Positions 1-7,519 of a stretch of DNA of 53,103 bases are shown here, piece after piece. Under the pieces are notes generated by a model. It was given only the letters and a program-made list of their open reading frames with translations. It was not told the DNA's origin and did not search any database. The DNA is taken from the NCBI GenBank assembly GCA_033765305.1, contig JANRID010000053.1, positions 1 through 53,103 on the forward strand. The letters run 5' to 3'. A program made the position numbers and the translations under genes. This stretch comes from RDXT01 sp033765305 (GTDB lineage Bacteria > Bacteroidota > Bacteroidia > J057). Position 1 is the stretch's first letter, and every line of letters starts with the position of its first letter.

Positions 1-1
1 C

Positions 2-220
2 CCCTCCGCCATCGCCGTCCTCGGAACCGATGAAATGATCGTCGAAGCCGCCGGCGCCGGCAACGCTGGCCCCTTCTCCGCCAACACCTACAAGCTCAAC
101 TTCGAGCTCGGAACCGCCGCCGCACGCGCCGTATCCGGACTCCCCGCCCTGCTCCAGCAGAACATCGTCCCCGCTACCTACTCCGCCGTCGTTACCCTCA
201 CCGCTACCGCTGTGTTCTGA
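2..220 (+). CDS. C-terminal end of a secreted beta-rich protein (5' end outside window)
   Basis: The reading frame is open from the window edge to a TGA at 218-220, giving about 72 residues. The tail is rich in Ala, Thr and Val and ends in alternating hydrophobic residues (TYSAVVTLTATAVF), as in the last beta-strand of a fimbrial- or adhesin-like domain. A DUF4402-type surface protein would fit, but the fragment is too short to assign. The stop is followed by two hairpins before the next gene, so this is the end of a transcription unit. Seen: open frame and beta-like tail. Inferred: extracytoplasmic location. Confidence 0.5.
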   Translation, partial: PSAIAVLGTDEMIVEAAGAGNAGPFSANTYKLNFELGTAAARAVSGLPALLQQNIVPATYSAVVTLTATAVF

Positions 221-260
221 GGCACGCGGCACAAGATTCATACAGGGCTTTTTTTAGGCA

Positions 261-282
261 GGCCGCTCCGAAAGGGGCGGCC
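261..282 (+). terminator. Hairpin after the first gene, possible terminator
   Basis: GGCCGCTCC-GAAA-GGGGCGGCC forms a 9-bp stem (one G:U pair) with a GAAA tetraloop. No T-run follows it, so termination is plausible but not certain. Confidence 0.4.
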
Positions 283-331
283 TTCGCCGTTGGAGGCGGG
301 GCTGCGCCGGCAGGCGCTGCGGATCTCCCCG

Positions 332-352
332 TCCTGTCTATACAGGATTTTT
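332..352 (+). terminator. Short intrinsic-terminator-like hairpin
   Basis: TCCTGT-CTAT-ACAGGA is a 6-bp stem with a 4-base loop, running directly into TTTTT. It has the layout of a weak Rho-independent terminator and lies between the first gene and the DUF1080 gene. Confidence 0.4.
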
Positions 353-363
353 CCCAAAGCCAG

Positions 364-386
364 GTTTACGTAAACGTTTTCACGTG
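364..386 (+). promoter_or_regulatory. Palindromic operator-like site upstream of the DUF1080 gene
   Basis: A perfect 12-bp palindrome GTTTACGTAAAC (364-375) overlaps GTAAACGTTTTCAC (370-383), which resembles LacI-family operators for sugar genes, and is followed by CACGTG (381-386). It lies about 60 bp before the DUF1080 start codon, where a catabolic repressor would act. No LacI-type regulator is present in the window, so the assignment is by shape only. Confidence 0.35.
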
Positions 387-443
387 CCCCAATTGCGGAA
401 ATCCTGTACCTTTCGCAATAGGACTATTAATACATATTCTCGC

Positions 444-1199
444 ATGGACTACCGAACGCTTCTGGCTGCTGCCGTTTCCCTTGCTGTGCTGACTCCGGCT
501 GCGGCGCATGCACAGGCCTGGGACCGTGAAAAAATGGACCCCGCTGCAACTGAAATCTGGGAGCCGGTTCCGCTCAAAGTCACGCCGGGCGCCGGCACCT
601 CCGCACCTTCGGATGCCATCATCCTCTTCGACGGCCAGGATCTCTCGAAATGGCGGGGCGAGAAAGGCGCTGCCCAGTGGACTGTCAAGGACGGTGCCAT
701 GACGGTGGCTGCCGGCAAAGGCGGCATCCGCACCAAGCAGTCCTTCGGCGACTGCCAGCTGCACATCGAATGGCGCGCGCCGGAGGTGATCGAAGGCGAA
801 GGCCAGGGCCGGGGCAACAGCGGCATTTTCTTCATGGGCCAGTACGAGGTGCAGGTGCTCGACTCCTACGAGAGCCGCACCTACTCCAACGGCCAGGCCG
901 GCAGTGTGTACAAGCAGCACGCCCCGCTCGTCAATGCCTGCAAGGCTCCGGGCGAATGGCAGACCTACGACATCATCTTCATGGCACCCGTCTTCGCCGA
1001 AGACGGCTCCCTGCGCCGCCCTGCCACCGTCACCGTGATCCACAACGGCGTGCTCGTGCAGAACCACGTGACCCTGCTCGGCGGTACCCAGTACCGGGGC
1101 CTGCCGGAATACAAAGCCCATCCGGGCAAGCTGCCGCTGGGCCTTCAGGACCACGACAATCCCGTCAGCTACCGCAACATCTGGATCCGGGAGCTCTGA
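444..1199 (+). CDS. Secreted DUF1080 protein (3-keto-disaccharide hydrolase/lyase family)
   Basis: 251 residues. ATG 444 is chosen over the in-frame 384 because it begins a clean signal peptide (MDYRTLLAAAVSLAVL..AHAQA, cleavage near residue 24). The mature part is a single DUF1080 concanavalin-like domain with family hallmarks: FDGQDLSKW near residue 55, RGNSGIFFMGQYEVQVLDSY near 125-145, NGQAGSVYKQ and PGEWQTYDIIF near 150-180, and a closing RNIWIREL. Characterised members cleave 3-keto-glucosides and related 3-keto-disaccharides in the periplasm, normally next to Gfo/Idh/MocA oxidoreductases that make the keto sugar. Such an oxidoreductase is encoded at 2973 on the same strand. An operator-like palindrome precedes the gene. 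Family call firm; substrate not visible. Confidence 0.9.
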   Translation: MDYRTLLAAAVSLAVLTPAAAHAQAWDREKMDPAATEIWEPVPLKVTPGAGTSAPSDAIILFDGQDLSKWRGEKGAAQWTVKDGAMTVAAGKGGIRTKQSFGDCQLHIEWRAPEVIEGEGQGRGNSGIFFMGQYEVQVLDSYESRTYSNGQAGSVYKQHAPLVNACKAPGEWQTYDIIFMAPVFAEDGSLRRPATVTVIHNGVLVQNHVTLLGGTQYRGLPEYKAHPGKLPLGLQDHDNPVSYRNIWIREL

Positions 1200-1232
1200 T
1201 CCCGCATCTGTCATCCCTTTACCGCATTGCGC

Positions 1233-1841
1233 ATGAAACCCTTGATCTATGCCCTGCTGGGGCTCGCTGCGCTGATCTGCCCGCAGATCCTGCGTGCCCA
1301 GGAGACCTACAAGCTCACAGCCGAATCGGTGTTTTACGTCGATGGCAGCTCCAACATCCACGACTGGACCTCGACCTCCCGCACCGTGGAAGGCCAGGTG
1401 GTATTCGGCAAAAACTTCGGCAAGAAGGCGGTGCCGGCCAAGGGTGCCACGGTGGACCGCGTGTACGTGAAGATTCCGGTCAATACCATCGACGGGGGCC
1501 GGGGGCCGGTGATGAACCAGCGCACGGTGGAAGCCCTCAAAGGCGACCAGCATCCGCATGTGGTCTTCGAACTGGACCAGGGGCTGGTGACGGGCATCAA
1601 GGATGAGGCCCAGGGCATCTTCTGGCTGTATGTCAAAGGCCGCCTGAGCATCGCCGGCGTCACAAAGCCCATCGACATGACGCTCGACGCCCGCCGCCGG
1701 GCGGACGGCAAGTACCAGTTCACCGGCAGCAAGGCCATGAAGATGACCGACTTCGGCGTCACGCCGCCGACAGCCATGTTCGGCCAGATCGAAACCGGCG
1801 ACGACATCACGGTCCGCTTCGACGTCGTGGCCGGGCTGTAG
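1233..1841 (+). CDS. YceI family periplasmic lipocalin-like protein
   Basis: 202 residues. ATG 1233 follows the DUF1080 stop by 33 bases and begins a signal peptide (MKPLIYALLGLAALICPQILRAQ). The remainder matches the YceI fold: the early strand YKLTAESVFYVDGSSNIHDW, a central block (VFELDQGLVTGI), LSIAGVTKPIDMTLDARR, and the C-terminal KMTDFGVTPPTAMFG block. YceI proteins are beta-barrels that bind isoprenoid-like or amphipathic ligands in the periplasm; no enzymatic role is established. Close same-strand spacing suggests co-transcription with its neighbours, but a functional link to sugar metabolism is only inferred. Confidence 0.88.
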   Translation: MKPLIYALLGLAALICPQILRAQETYKLTAESVFYVDGSSNIHDWTSTSRTVEGQVVFGKNFGKKAVPAKGATVDRVYVKIPVNTIDGGRGPVMNQRTVEALKGDQHPHVVFELDQGLVTGIKDEAQGIFWLYVKGRLSIAGVTKPIDMTLDARRRADGKYQFTGSKAMKMTDFGVTPPTAMFGQIETGDDITVRFDVVAGL

Positions 1842-1870
1842 CCCTGCCGCCATTTCCTAATGCATTCCAC

Positions 1871-2839
1871 ATGAACCGACTGCTTATTCTGACTGTGCTG
1901 CTGCTGGGCAGCCATGCGCTCCGCGCCCAGCAAGCCATTGCCTCGTACCGCGAGCGCATTCCGGGCACGGACCAGGGCTTCGAGATGGCCCTGATTCCCG
2001 GAGGCGTGTTTCTGCTCGGAAGCCCGGAAGGCGAAGCCGGGCGGGAAGCCGACGAAGGCCCGCAGCGCACGGTCCGCATCGATTCCTTCTGGATGGGGCG
2101 CTACGAGGTGACCTACGAATTGTACGACCTCTTCCGCAAGCGCGAGAAGGACAGCGACTCCAGCCGCAATGCTTCCGGTTTCAGGGCCGATGCCATTGCC
2201 CGCCCCAGCCCGCCGTATGAAGACCCCACCTTCGGCATGGGCACCACCGGCTATCCGGCGGTGAGCATGACCCAGTATGCGGCGCTGAAGTTCTGCAAGT
2301 GGCTTTGGGAAAAAACCGGGGTCTTTTACCGGCTGCCCACCGAGGCGGAATGGGAATACGCCTGCCGCGCCGGCACCACGACCGCCTACAGCTTCGGCGA
2401 CGATGCCGCCAAGCTCGACGACTACGCCTGGCATTACGGCAACAGCAGCGAGGCCTACCACCCCGTAGGAACCAAGCTGCCCAATCCCTGGGGCCTCTAC
2501 GACATGCACGGCAATGCTGCCGAATGGACGCTGGACCAGTATCAGGCAGGGTTTTACGCCACCCTCGCCGCCGGCGAGCCGCAGAACCCCTGGTCGGTGC
2601 CGGTCAAGCTGCACCCGCGCACGGTGCGCGGCGGCTCCTGGGACGACGACGCAGCCGTGCTCCGCTCCGCCAGCCGCATCCAGTCCAGCCTCGAATGGAA
2701 ACGCCGCGACCCCCAGATCCCCAAAAGCTTCTGGTGGAACACGGATTCGCCCTTCGTCGGATTCCGCGTCGTGCGCCCTGCCCGCCAGCCTTCGGAAGAG
2801 GAAGTGAAGAAGTTCTGGAAAATGACCCTGGACGAATAA
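1871..2839 (+). CDS. SUMF1/formylglycine-generating-enzyme-like protein, apparently without the catalytic cysteines
   Basis: 322 residues with a signal peptide (MNRLLILTVLLLGSHALRAQ). The FGE-sulfatase fold is clear: MALIPGGVFLLGS near residue 38, GRYEVTYELYDLF near 76, YPAVSMTQYAALKFCKWL near 128, RLPTEAEWEYACRAGTTTAYSFGDD near 155-180, NPWGLYDMHGNAAEW near 205 and GFRVV at the end. In true formylglycine-generating enzymes the block after RGGS carries two active-site cysteines. Here it reads RGGSWDDDAAVLRSASR, with none. It is therefore probably a SUMF1-fold protein with another or a purely binding role. No sulfatase gene lies in the window. Lies 29 bp after the YceI gene. Confidence 0.82.
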   Translation: MNRLLILTVLLLGSHALRAQQAIASYRERIPGTDQGFEMALIPGGVFLLGSPEGEAGREADEGPQRTVRIDSFWMGRYEVTYELYDLFRKREKDSDSSRNASGFRADAIARPSPPYEDPTFGMGTTGYPAVSMTQYAALKFCKWLWEKTGVFYRLPTEAEWEYACRAGTTTAYSFGDDAAKLDDYAWHYGNSSEAYHPVGTKLPNPWGLYDMHGNAAEWTLDQYQAGFYATLAAGEPQNPWSVPVKLHPRTVRGGSWDDDAAVLRSASRIQSSLEWKRRDPQIPKSFWWNTDSPFVGFRVVRPARQPSEEEVKKFWKMTLDE

Positions 2840-2846
2840 GCAGACA

Positions 2847-2940
2847 TCCGTCTTCATCTGCTGTCTGTCTTTATCCGCTGTCTGTCTTTATCTGCTGTCT
2901 GTCTTCATCTGCTATCTGTCTTCATCTGCTATCTGTCTTA
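2847..2940 (+). repeat. 17-bp tandem repeat, about 5.5 copies
   Basis: Consensus TCTGTCTTCATCTGCTG. Copies begin at 2847, 2864, 2881, 2898 and 2915, with a partial copy at 2932-2940. The period is not a multiple of three and the array lies between a stop and the next start codon, so it is non-coding. It runs into TACTTGCTACTTACTACTTG (about 2942-2961), a word related to the repeats at 52804-52988. Confidence 0.92.
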
Positions 2941-2972
2941 CTACTTGCTACTTACTACTTGATACTATCACC

Positions 2973-4313
2973 ATGCAAGAGTCCAATCAATTCACCCGGC
3001 GGGAGTTCATGCGCAACTCCGCCATCCTCGCAGGCGGACTCGTCGCCGCGCCGCTGGCTTCCCAGGCCACCGGCTGGCTGGATGGCTCCGACGCGATCCG
3101 CGTAGGCCTGATCGGCTGCGGCGGACGGGGCGCAGGCGCCGCCCTGCAGGCCCTCAGCACGGCTCAGAACGTGAAGCTGGTCGCCATGGCCGACGCCTTC
3201 CGCGACCGCCTGGACGAAACCTACCGCAACCTCACCGACCCCAATTACGCCGACTGGTCCGGCTCCGAAGGCGGGGTAAAAGACCGCGTCGATGTGCCGG
3301 AGGAACGGAAATTCACCGGATTCGATGCGTATCTGAAGGTGATCCCGCTGGTGGATGTAGTGATTCTCGCTACCCCGCCCGGCTTCCGCCCGGCCCATTT
3401 CGAGGCGTGCATCAAAGCCGGCAAGCATGTCTTCATGGAAAAACCCGTCGCCGTCGACGCGCCCGGCGTGCGCCAGGTGCTGGCTGCTGCCGAAGAAGCC
3501 AGGAAGAAAAAACTGAACGTCGTCGTAGGCCTGCAGCGCCGGTACCAGACCGTGTACCGCGAGTGGGTCAAGCGCCTCCACGACCGCAGCATCGGCGACA
3601 TCGTCACCTCACATGTGTACTGGAACGACGAAGGCGTCTGGGTGAAAGACCGCCTGGCAGGCATGACGGAAATGGAGTACCAGATGCGGAACTGGTACTA
3701 TTTCAACTGGCTCTGCGGCGACCATATCCTGGAGCAGCATATCCACAATATCGACGTGTCGAACTGGGTCAAGCAGGCCTATCCGGTGCGTGCGCACGGC
3801 ATGGGCGGCCGTCAGGTCCGCAACGGCAAGGAGCACGGCGAGATTTTCGACCACCACTTCGTGGAGTTTGAATACGCCGACGGCAGCCGCATGTTCAGCC
3901 AGTGCCGCCACATCAAAGGCTGCATGAAGCGGGTATCGGAGTCCTTCCAGGGCACCAACGGCTCTGCGCCTCAGCCCGGCCTCATCAAGGACGCCGCAGG
4001 CAAGGTCGTATGGGAGCACAAAGGCCGCAAGGACCCCAACCCCTACCAGGTGGAGCACGACGAGCTGTTTGACGCCATTGCCAAGGGCGAATACCGCTTC
4101 ATGGACGCCGAAAATGCCGCCAAAAGCTCCATGACGGCCATCCTGGGCCGCATGGCGACCTATTCGGGCCAGCTGGTGGAATGGGACAAGGCCCTGAAGT
4201 CGGACATCAGCCTGATGCCCGAACGGCTGGCCTGGGATGCCAATCCGCGCGTCATGCCGGATGCGAGCGGCTACTACCCCATTGCCGTGCCCGGCGTCAC
4301 CCAGGTGATCTGA
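2973..4313 (+). CDS. Tat-exported Gfo/Idh/MocA family oxidoreductase
   Basis: 446 residues. The N-terminus carries a twin-arginine signal (QFTRREFMRNSAILAGGLVAAPL). An NAD(P)-binding Rossmann motif follows (VGLIGCGGRGAG near residue 45), then the family EKP motif (HVFMEKPVAVDAPGVRQVL near 150-165) and the C-terminal alpha/beta domain with a conserved HIHNIDVSNWV stretch. These enzymes oxidise or epimerise sugar hydroxyls. Tat export implies folding with the dinucleotide before export, as in periplasmic glucoside 3-dehydrogenases. Together with DUF1080 (444) and the TIM-barrel protein (5375) this suggests oxidation of a sugar to a 3-keto form followed by cleavage. Substrate and direction are inferred. 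Confidence 0.88.
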   Translation: MQESNQFTRREFMRNSAILAGGLVAAPLASQATGWLDGSDAIRVGLIGCGGRGAGAALQALSTAQNVKLVAMADAFRDRLDETYRNLTDPNYADWSGSEGGVKDRVDVPEERKFTGFDAYLKVIPLVDVVILATPPGFRPAHFEACIKAGKHVFMEKPVAVDAPGVRQVLAAAEEARKKKLNVVVGLQRRYQTVYREWVKRLHDRSIGDIVTSHVYWNDEGVWVKDRLAGMTEMEYQMRNWYYFNWLCGDHILEQHIHNIDVSNWVKQAYPVRAHGMGGRQVRNGKEHGEIFDHHFVEFEYADGSRMFSQCRHIKGCMKRVSESFQGTNGSAPQPGLIKDAAGKVVWEHKGRKDPNPYQVEHDELFDAIAKGEYRFMDAENAAKSSMTAILGRMATYSGQLVEWDKALKSDISLMPERLAWDANPRVMPDASGYYPIAVPGVTQVI

Positions 4314-4316
4314 CCG

Positions 4317-5345
4317 ATGCGCAGAATCCGGGCAGCCGGATGGCTGATGAGCTGGCTTTGCGGCCTGTGCATGCACGGGCTGCAAAGCCAGCCGCTTTCC
4401 CGGATGGTGTGGGAGCACCGCCAGATGGGCACCACCTTCCGGATCGTGCTCTACAGCGATGACAGCCTGCGGGCAGCGGCGGCCGTGCAGGCCGCCTTTG
4501 CGCGGGTGGACACCCTGAACGCCATCCTGAGCGACTACCTGCCCGGCAGCGAGCTCAACCGGCTCTGCGCCCAGGCCGGCAGCGGCAGCTGGACGCCTGT
4601 AAGCCGCGACCTTTGGCGCGTGCTGCGCGCCAGCCAGGAGATTGCCGCGCGCAGCGGCGGCGCCTTCGACCTGAGCATCGGGCCGCTGAGCCGCCTGTGG
4701 CGGCGCGGCATCCGGCGGCAGGAGCTCCCCGACTCCCAGCAGATCGAAGCGGCCAGGCAGCTCGTGGACTACCGCCAGATCCGGCTGCGCCGGGGGCGCC
4801 AGGCGCAGCTCGGCCTGCCCGGCATGCAGCTCGATCCCGGCGGGATCGGCCAGGGCTATGCCGCCGACGAGGCCTGGAAGGTGCTGCGGAAGGCAGGCTA
4901 CGCCGCCTCGCTCGTGGATGCCGGCGGCGACATCTTCGCCGGCGCGCCGCCGCCCGGCCGCCCCGGCTGGGAGGTGGAAGTGACCGCCCTCGACAGCCTC
5001 GGCCAGCCCTGGCAGCGCAGCCTCTTCGTCCGCAACTGCGGCATTACCACGTCCGGCGACACCTACCGCTATGTGGAGTACCAGGGCCGCCGCTATTCGC
5101 ACATCATCGACCCGCGCAGCGGCCTGGGAGCAGAGCGGCAGCGCAAAGCCACCGTGCTGGCACCCGACTGCACCCGCGCCGATGTCCTGGCCACCACCCT
5201 CTGCATCCTGGGCCCCGAATCCGGCTTCCGGGTGCTGGACCGCATGCTGCGCCGCGGCCCCCGCGCCGCTACCCTCATCGAAACGGACGGCCCCCGGCTC
5301 CGGCAGTACAGCTGGCGCAGCTTCCCCGCCTCCGGCAGCGAATGA
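4317..5345 (+). CDS. apbE: ApbE family FAD:protein FMN transferase
   Basis: 342 residues, starting 4 bases after the previous stop. The N-terminus is hydrophobic and probably exported. ApbE hallmarks are visible: MGTTFRIVLYS near residue 40, DPGGIGQGYAADEA near 175 (classical D-x-GGIAKGYAVD), VDAGGDIFAG near 200 (classical NAGGD), CGITTSGDTYRY, HIIDPRSGLGAE near 260 and ADVLATTLCILG. The enzyme attaches FMN to threonines of exported flavoproteins such as Nqr/Rnf subunits. No flavinylation target is recognisable nearby. The Val in place of the Asn of NAGGD is a mild deviation. The downstream ORF could start at 5342 inside the ApbE stop, so the two genes are probably translationally close. Confidence 0.9.
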   Translation: MRRIRAAGWLMSWLCGLCMHGLQSQPLSRMVWEHRQMGTTFRIVLYSDDSLRAAAAVQAAFARVDTLNAILSDYLPGSELNRLCAQAGSGSWTPVSRDLWRVLRASQEIAARSGGAFDLSIGPLSRLWRRGIRRQELPDSQQIEAARQLVDYRQIRLRRGRQAQLGLPGMQLDPGGIGQGYAADEAWKVLRKAGYAASLVDAGGDIFAGAPPPGRPGWEVEVTALDSLGQPWQRSLFVRNCGITTSGDTYRYVEYQGRRYSHIIDPRSGLGAERQRKATVLAPDCTRADVLATTLCILGPESGFRVLDRMLRRGPRAATLIETDGPRLRQYSWRSFPASGSE

Positions 5346-5374
5346 CCCCGATTGTACCCCTCATTTCCCCGCAT

Positions 5375-6289
5375 ATGAACAGACGGAATTTTGTGCACCA
5401 AACCCTGGCAGGCGCAGCCGGCATCGGGCTGGCAGGCGGCGCCATCGGCGAAGCTGCGGCAGCCCCGCAGCCGCCCGCCCCGGGATTCAAGCTCAAGTAT
5501 GCCCCGCATTTCGGCATGTTCGAGCACAGCGCCGGCAAGGACGAGACCGACCAGCTGAAATTCATGGCTGAACGCGGCTTCAAAGCCTTGGAAGACAATG
5601 GCATGATGGGGCGCCCGGTGGCCCAGCAGGAAAAGATCGCGAAGGAGATGGCGCGGCTCGGCATCGAAATGGGGGTGTTTGTCGTAAACCTCGACATTGC
5701 CTGGATGCCTTCCCTCACCACCGGCAAGGCGGAGGTCCTGGACAAATGGATCAAAGCCTGCCAGCTGGCCGTGGAAACGGCCAAGCGCGTGAATGCCAAA
5801 TGGATGACGGTGGTGCCGGGCTATTTCCAGCGGGATCTGCCGATGGGGATCCAGACTGCGAATGTCATCGAAGCGCTGCGCCGCGGCGCTGAAATCTTCG
5901 AGCCGCACGGCCTGGTGATGGTGCTGGAGCCGCTGAGCGACAATGCCGATCTCTTCCTGCGGTTTTCCGATCAGACCTACATGATCTGCAAAGCCGTAAA
6001 CAGCCCCTCGTGCAAGATCCTCTTCGACATGTACCACATGCAGCGCAACGAGGGCAACGTGATCCGGAACATCGACCTGACCTGGGACGAGATCCCCTAT
6101 TTCCAGATCGGCGACAATCCCGGCCGCAAGGAGCCTACGAGCGGCGAGATGAACTACCTCAATATCTTCAGGCATATCCACGCCAAGGGCTTCACAGGCA
6201 TTCTCGGCATGGAGCACGGCAATGCCCAGCCCGGCAAGGCCGGCGAAGAAGCGCTGATCCAAGCCTACCAGGCCTCGGACGCGTTCTGA
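5375..6289 (+). CDS. Tat-exported TIM-barrel protein, hydroxypyruvate isomerase/sugar isomerase-epimerase family
   Basis: 304 residues. ATG 5375 is preferred to the in-frame ATG 5342 because it directly precedes the Tat-type signal NRRNFVHQTLAGAAGIGLAGG. The rest is an AP-endonuclease-2/xylose-isomerase-like TIM barrel with family features: HFGMFEHSAGKDETDQLKFM, ARGAE-type helix RRGAEIFEPHG, MVLEPLS (metal-ligand Glu strand), CKILFDMYHMQRNEGN (Asp and His ligands) and a final LGMEHGNAQPG. Related annotated proteins are called hydroxypyruvate isomerase, but Tat-exported forms linked to Gfo/Idh genes probably act on keto or aldose sugars in the periplasm. It ends the same-strand run; a strong hairpin follows. 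Confidence 0.85.
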   Translation: MNRRNFVHQTLAGAAGIGLAGGAIGEAAAAPQPPAPGFKLKYAPHFGMFEHSAGKDETDQLKFMAERGFKALEDNGMMGRPVAQQEKIAKEMARLGIEMGVFVVNLDIAWMPSLTTGKAEVLDKWIKACQLAVETAKRVNAKWMTVVPGYFQRDLPMGIQTANVIEALRRGAEIFEPHGLVMVLEPLSDNADLFLRFSDQTYMICKAVNSPSCKILFDMYHMQRNEGNVIRNIDLTWDEIPYFQIGDNPGRKEPTSGEMNYLNIFRHIHAKGFTGILGMEHGNAQPGKAGEEALIQAYQASDAF

Positions 6290-6310
6290 AACGCGGGTAT
6301 CCGCGGTATT

Positions 6311-6346
6311 CAGCCCGCAGGGCGGCATCTGCCGCGCTGCGGGCTG
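6311..6346. terminator. Long near-perfect hairpin between the sugar module and the T9SS gene
   Basis: CAGCCCGCAG and CTGCGGGCTG enclose a second stem GCGGCA-TC-TGCCGC, giving a 36-base almost fully paired structure 22 bases after the TIM-barrel stop. No T-run follows, but position and stability suggest termination or transcript-end protection. Confidence 0.6.
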
Positions 6347-6528
6347 CTGCGTTGAGCGGTCTCCTGCTGCTCAGCGCCCGGACCTGCTGCGCCGTCCGCG
6401 CAGAAAGTTCCGTTCGCCCGTAGATTTCCCGGTTCAGGAGCATTTTATCCGCGTTCGTGCACGCCGGATGCAGATCCCGCAACCCGTGCTGCATCTTAGC
6501 AGTATAGACACCCAACGACGCCAGACAA

Positions 6529-7512
6529 ATGAAACCATTCGTACTCCTCCTCCTTGCTCTGCTGACCGCAACCGCAGCCTTTGCCCAGCGCACGTTCTAC
6601 ACCACCGGGCTGGGATCCGGCGAATGGAGCGACCCCGCGGCCTGGAGCCTTCACCCCGATCAGCCGCAGTCTGGCGGCGTCCCTGCAGCAACCGACCATG
6701 TAGTCATCCGCCATTACCTCACCCACCGCTGCGGCGAAGCGTATCTGCACCGCGGCAATGTGCACATCAGCGCAGGCGGTGTGTACGAGATTCTGAGCGG
6801 CTTCGATTCCGGCGCGCCGTATGCATTCACCGGCCAGGCCTTCGACATTGCCGGCGCCCTCATCACCACCGGCGATTTCCGCCTCCAGGAGGCCTCCGCT
6901 GCCGCCGGCAGCACCCTGACCCTGCGCAATTCCGCCCAGGTCTTCATCGGCGGCAGCCTCGTGCTCAACGGCAGCAGCCAGGTAACCCTGCAGGAGCCGG
7001 CCTGCGGTGCCGTCCAAACCCTCGGCCAGGTCGATTTCCGGAGCGAGCAGGCCTTTATCTGCGGAACCGGCGGCATCGTAGCAGCCAAAGGGGTGGCCGT
7101 ATGGGACCGCCAGGGCACGCGGATCGCCGATTCGCTCAAGGCAGCCCTCGCAGCCGCCGACCGCATGTGCCAGGATGCAGCCATTTTTGCCAGCGGCGAG
7201 GCCTGCGAATCCCGCACCGCCCTCGCAGCCGGCAAGCCGCTCAGCAGCCCCTCCGGGCCGGTGCTCAGCATCTTCCCCAATCCCGCCGCAGCCTCCCAGG
7301 TGTATGCCGTCGCCGAGGGGTTTGCAGCCGCCGAGCCGGTCCGCGCCGAAGTGCGCAGCCTCACCGGCCAGCTGCTGTACGAACTGGCCCTCACCGCAGA
7401 TCCCGATGGCCGCGTGCGGATGCGCAATGCCCTGCCGCTGCAGTCCGGCGCCTATGTCCTGACCTTCCGCAGCGGGCACACTGCAGCCTCCGGCAAGCTG
7501 GTGATTCTCTGA
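6529..7512 (+). CDS. Secreted protein with T9SS type A C-terminal sorting domain
   Basis: 327 residues. The signal peptide is MKPFVLLLLALLTATAAFAQ. The mature N-terminus (FYTTGLGSGEWSDPAAW) resembles beta-helical 'G.W.D..TW' domains of Bacteroidota surface proteins, and the middle has repetitive beta-strand character (GALITTGDFRLQEAS, GGSLVLNGSSQVTLQ). The last ~80 residues are a Por/T9SS type A sorting domain: LSIFPNPAAASQVYAV..., VRAEVRSLTGQLLYEL, LPLQSGAYVLTFRSG and KLVIL at the end. Cargo of this type is exported across the outer membrane and usually anchored to A-LPS. The function of the passenger domain is unknown. The next gene is convergent, 7 bases away. Confidence 0.85.
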   Translation: MKPFVLLLLALLTATAAFAQRTFYTTGLGSGEWSDPAAWSLHPDQPQSGGVPAATDHVVIRHYLTHRCGEAYLHRGNVHISAGGVYEILSGFDSGAPYAFTGQAFDIAGALITTGDFRLQEASAAAGSTLTLRNSAQVFIGGSLVLNGSSQVTLQEPACGAVQTLGQVDFRSEQAFICGTGGIVAAKGVAVWDRQGTRIADSLKAALAAADRMCQDAAIFASGEACESRTALAAGKPLSSPSGPVLSIFPNPAAASQVYAVAEGFAAAEPVRAEVRSLTGQLLYELALTADPDGRVRMRNALPLQSGAYVLTFRSGHTAASGKLVIL

Positions 7513-7519
7513 TCCCGGC

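Noticed and set aside
2847..2940. Possible CRISPR array
   Set aside because: Units are contiguous 17-mers without spacers and there are no cas genes; it is a simple tandem repeat.
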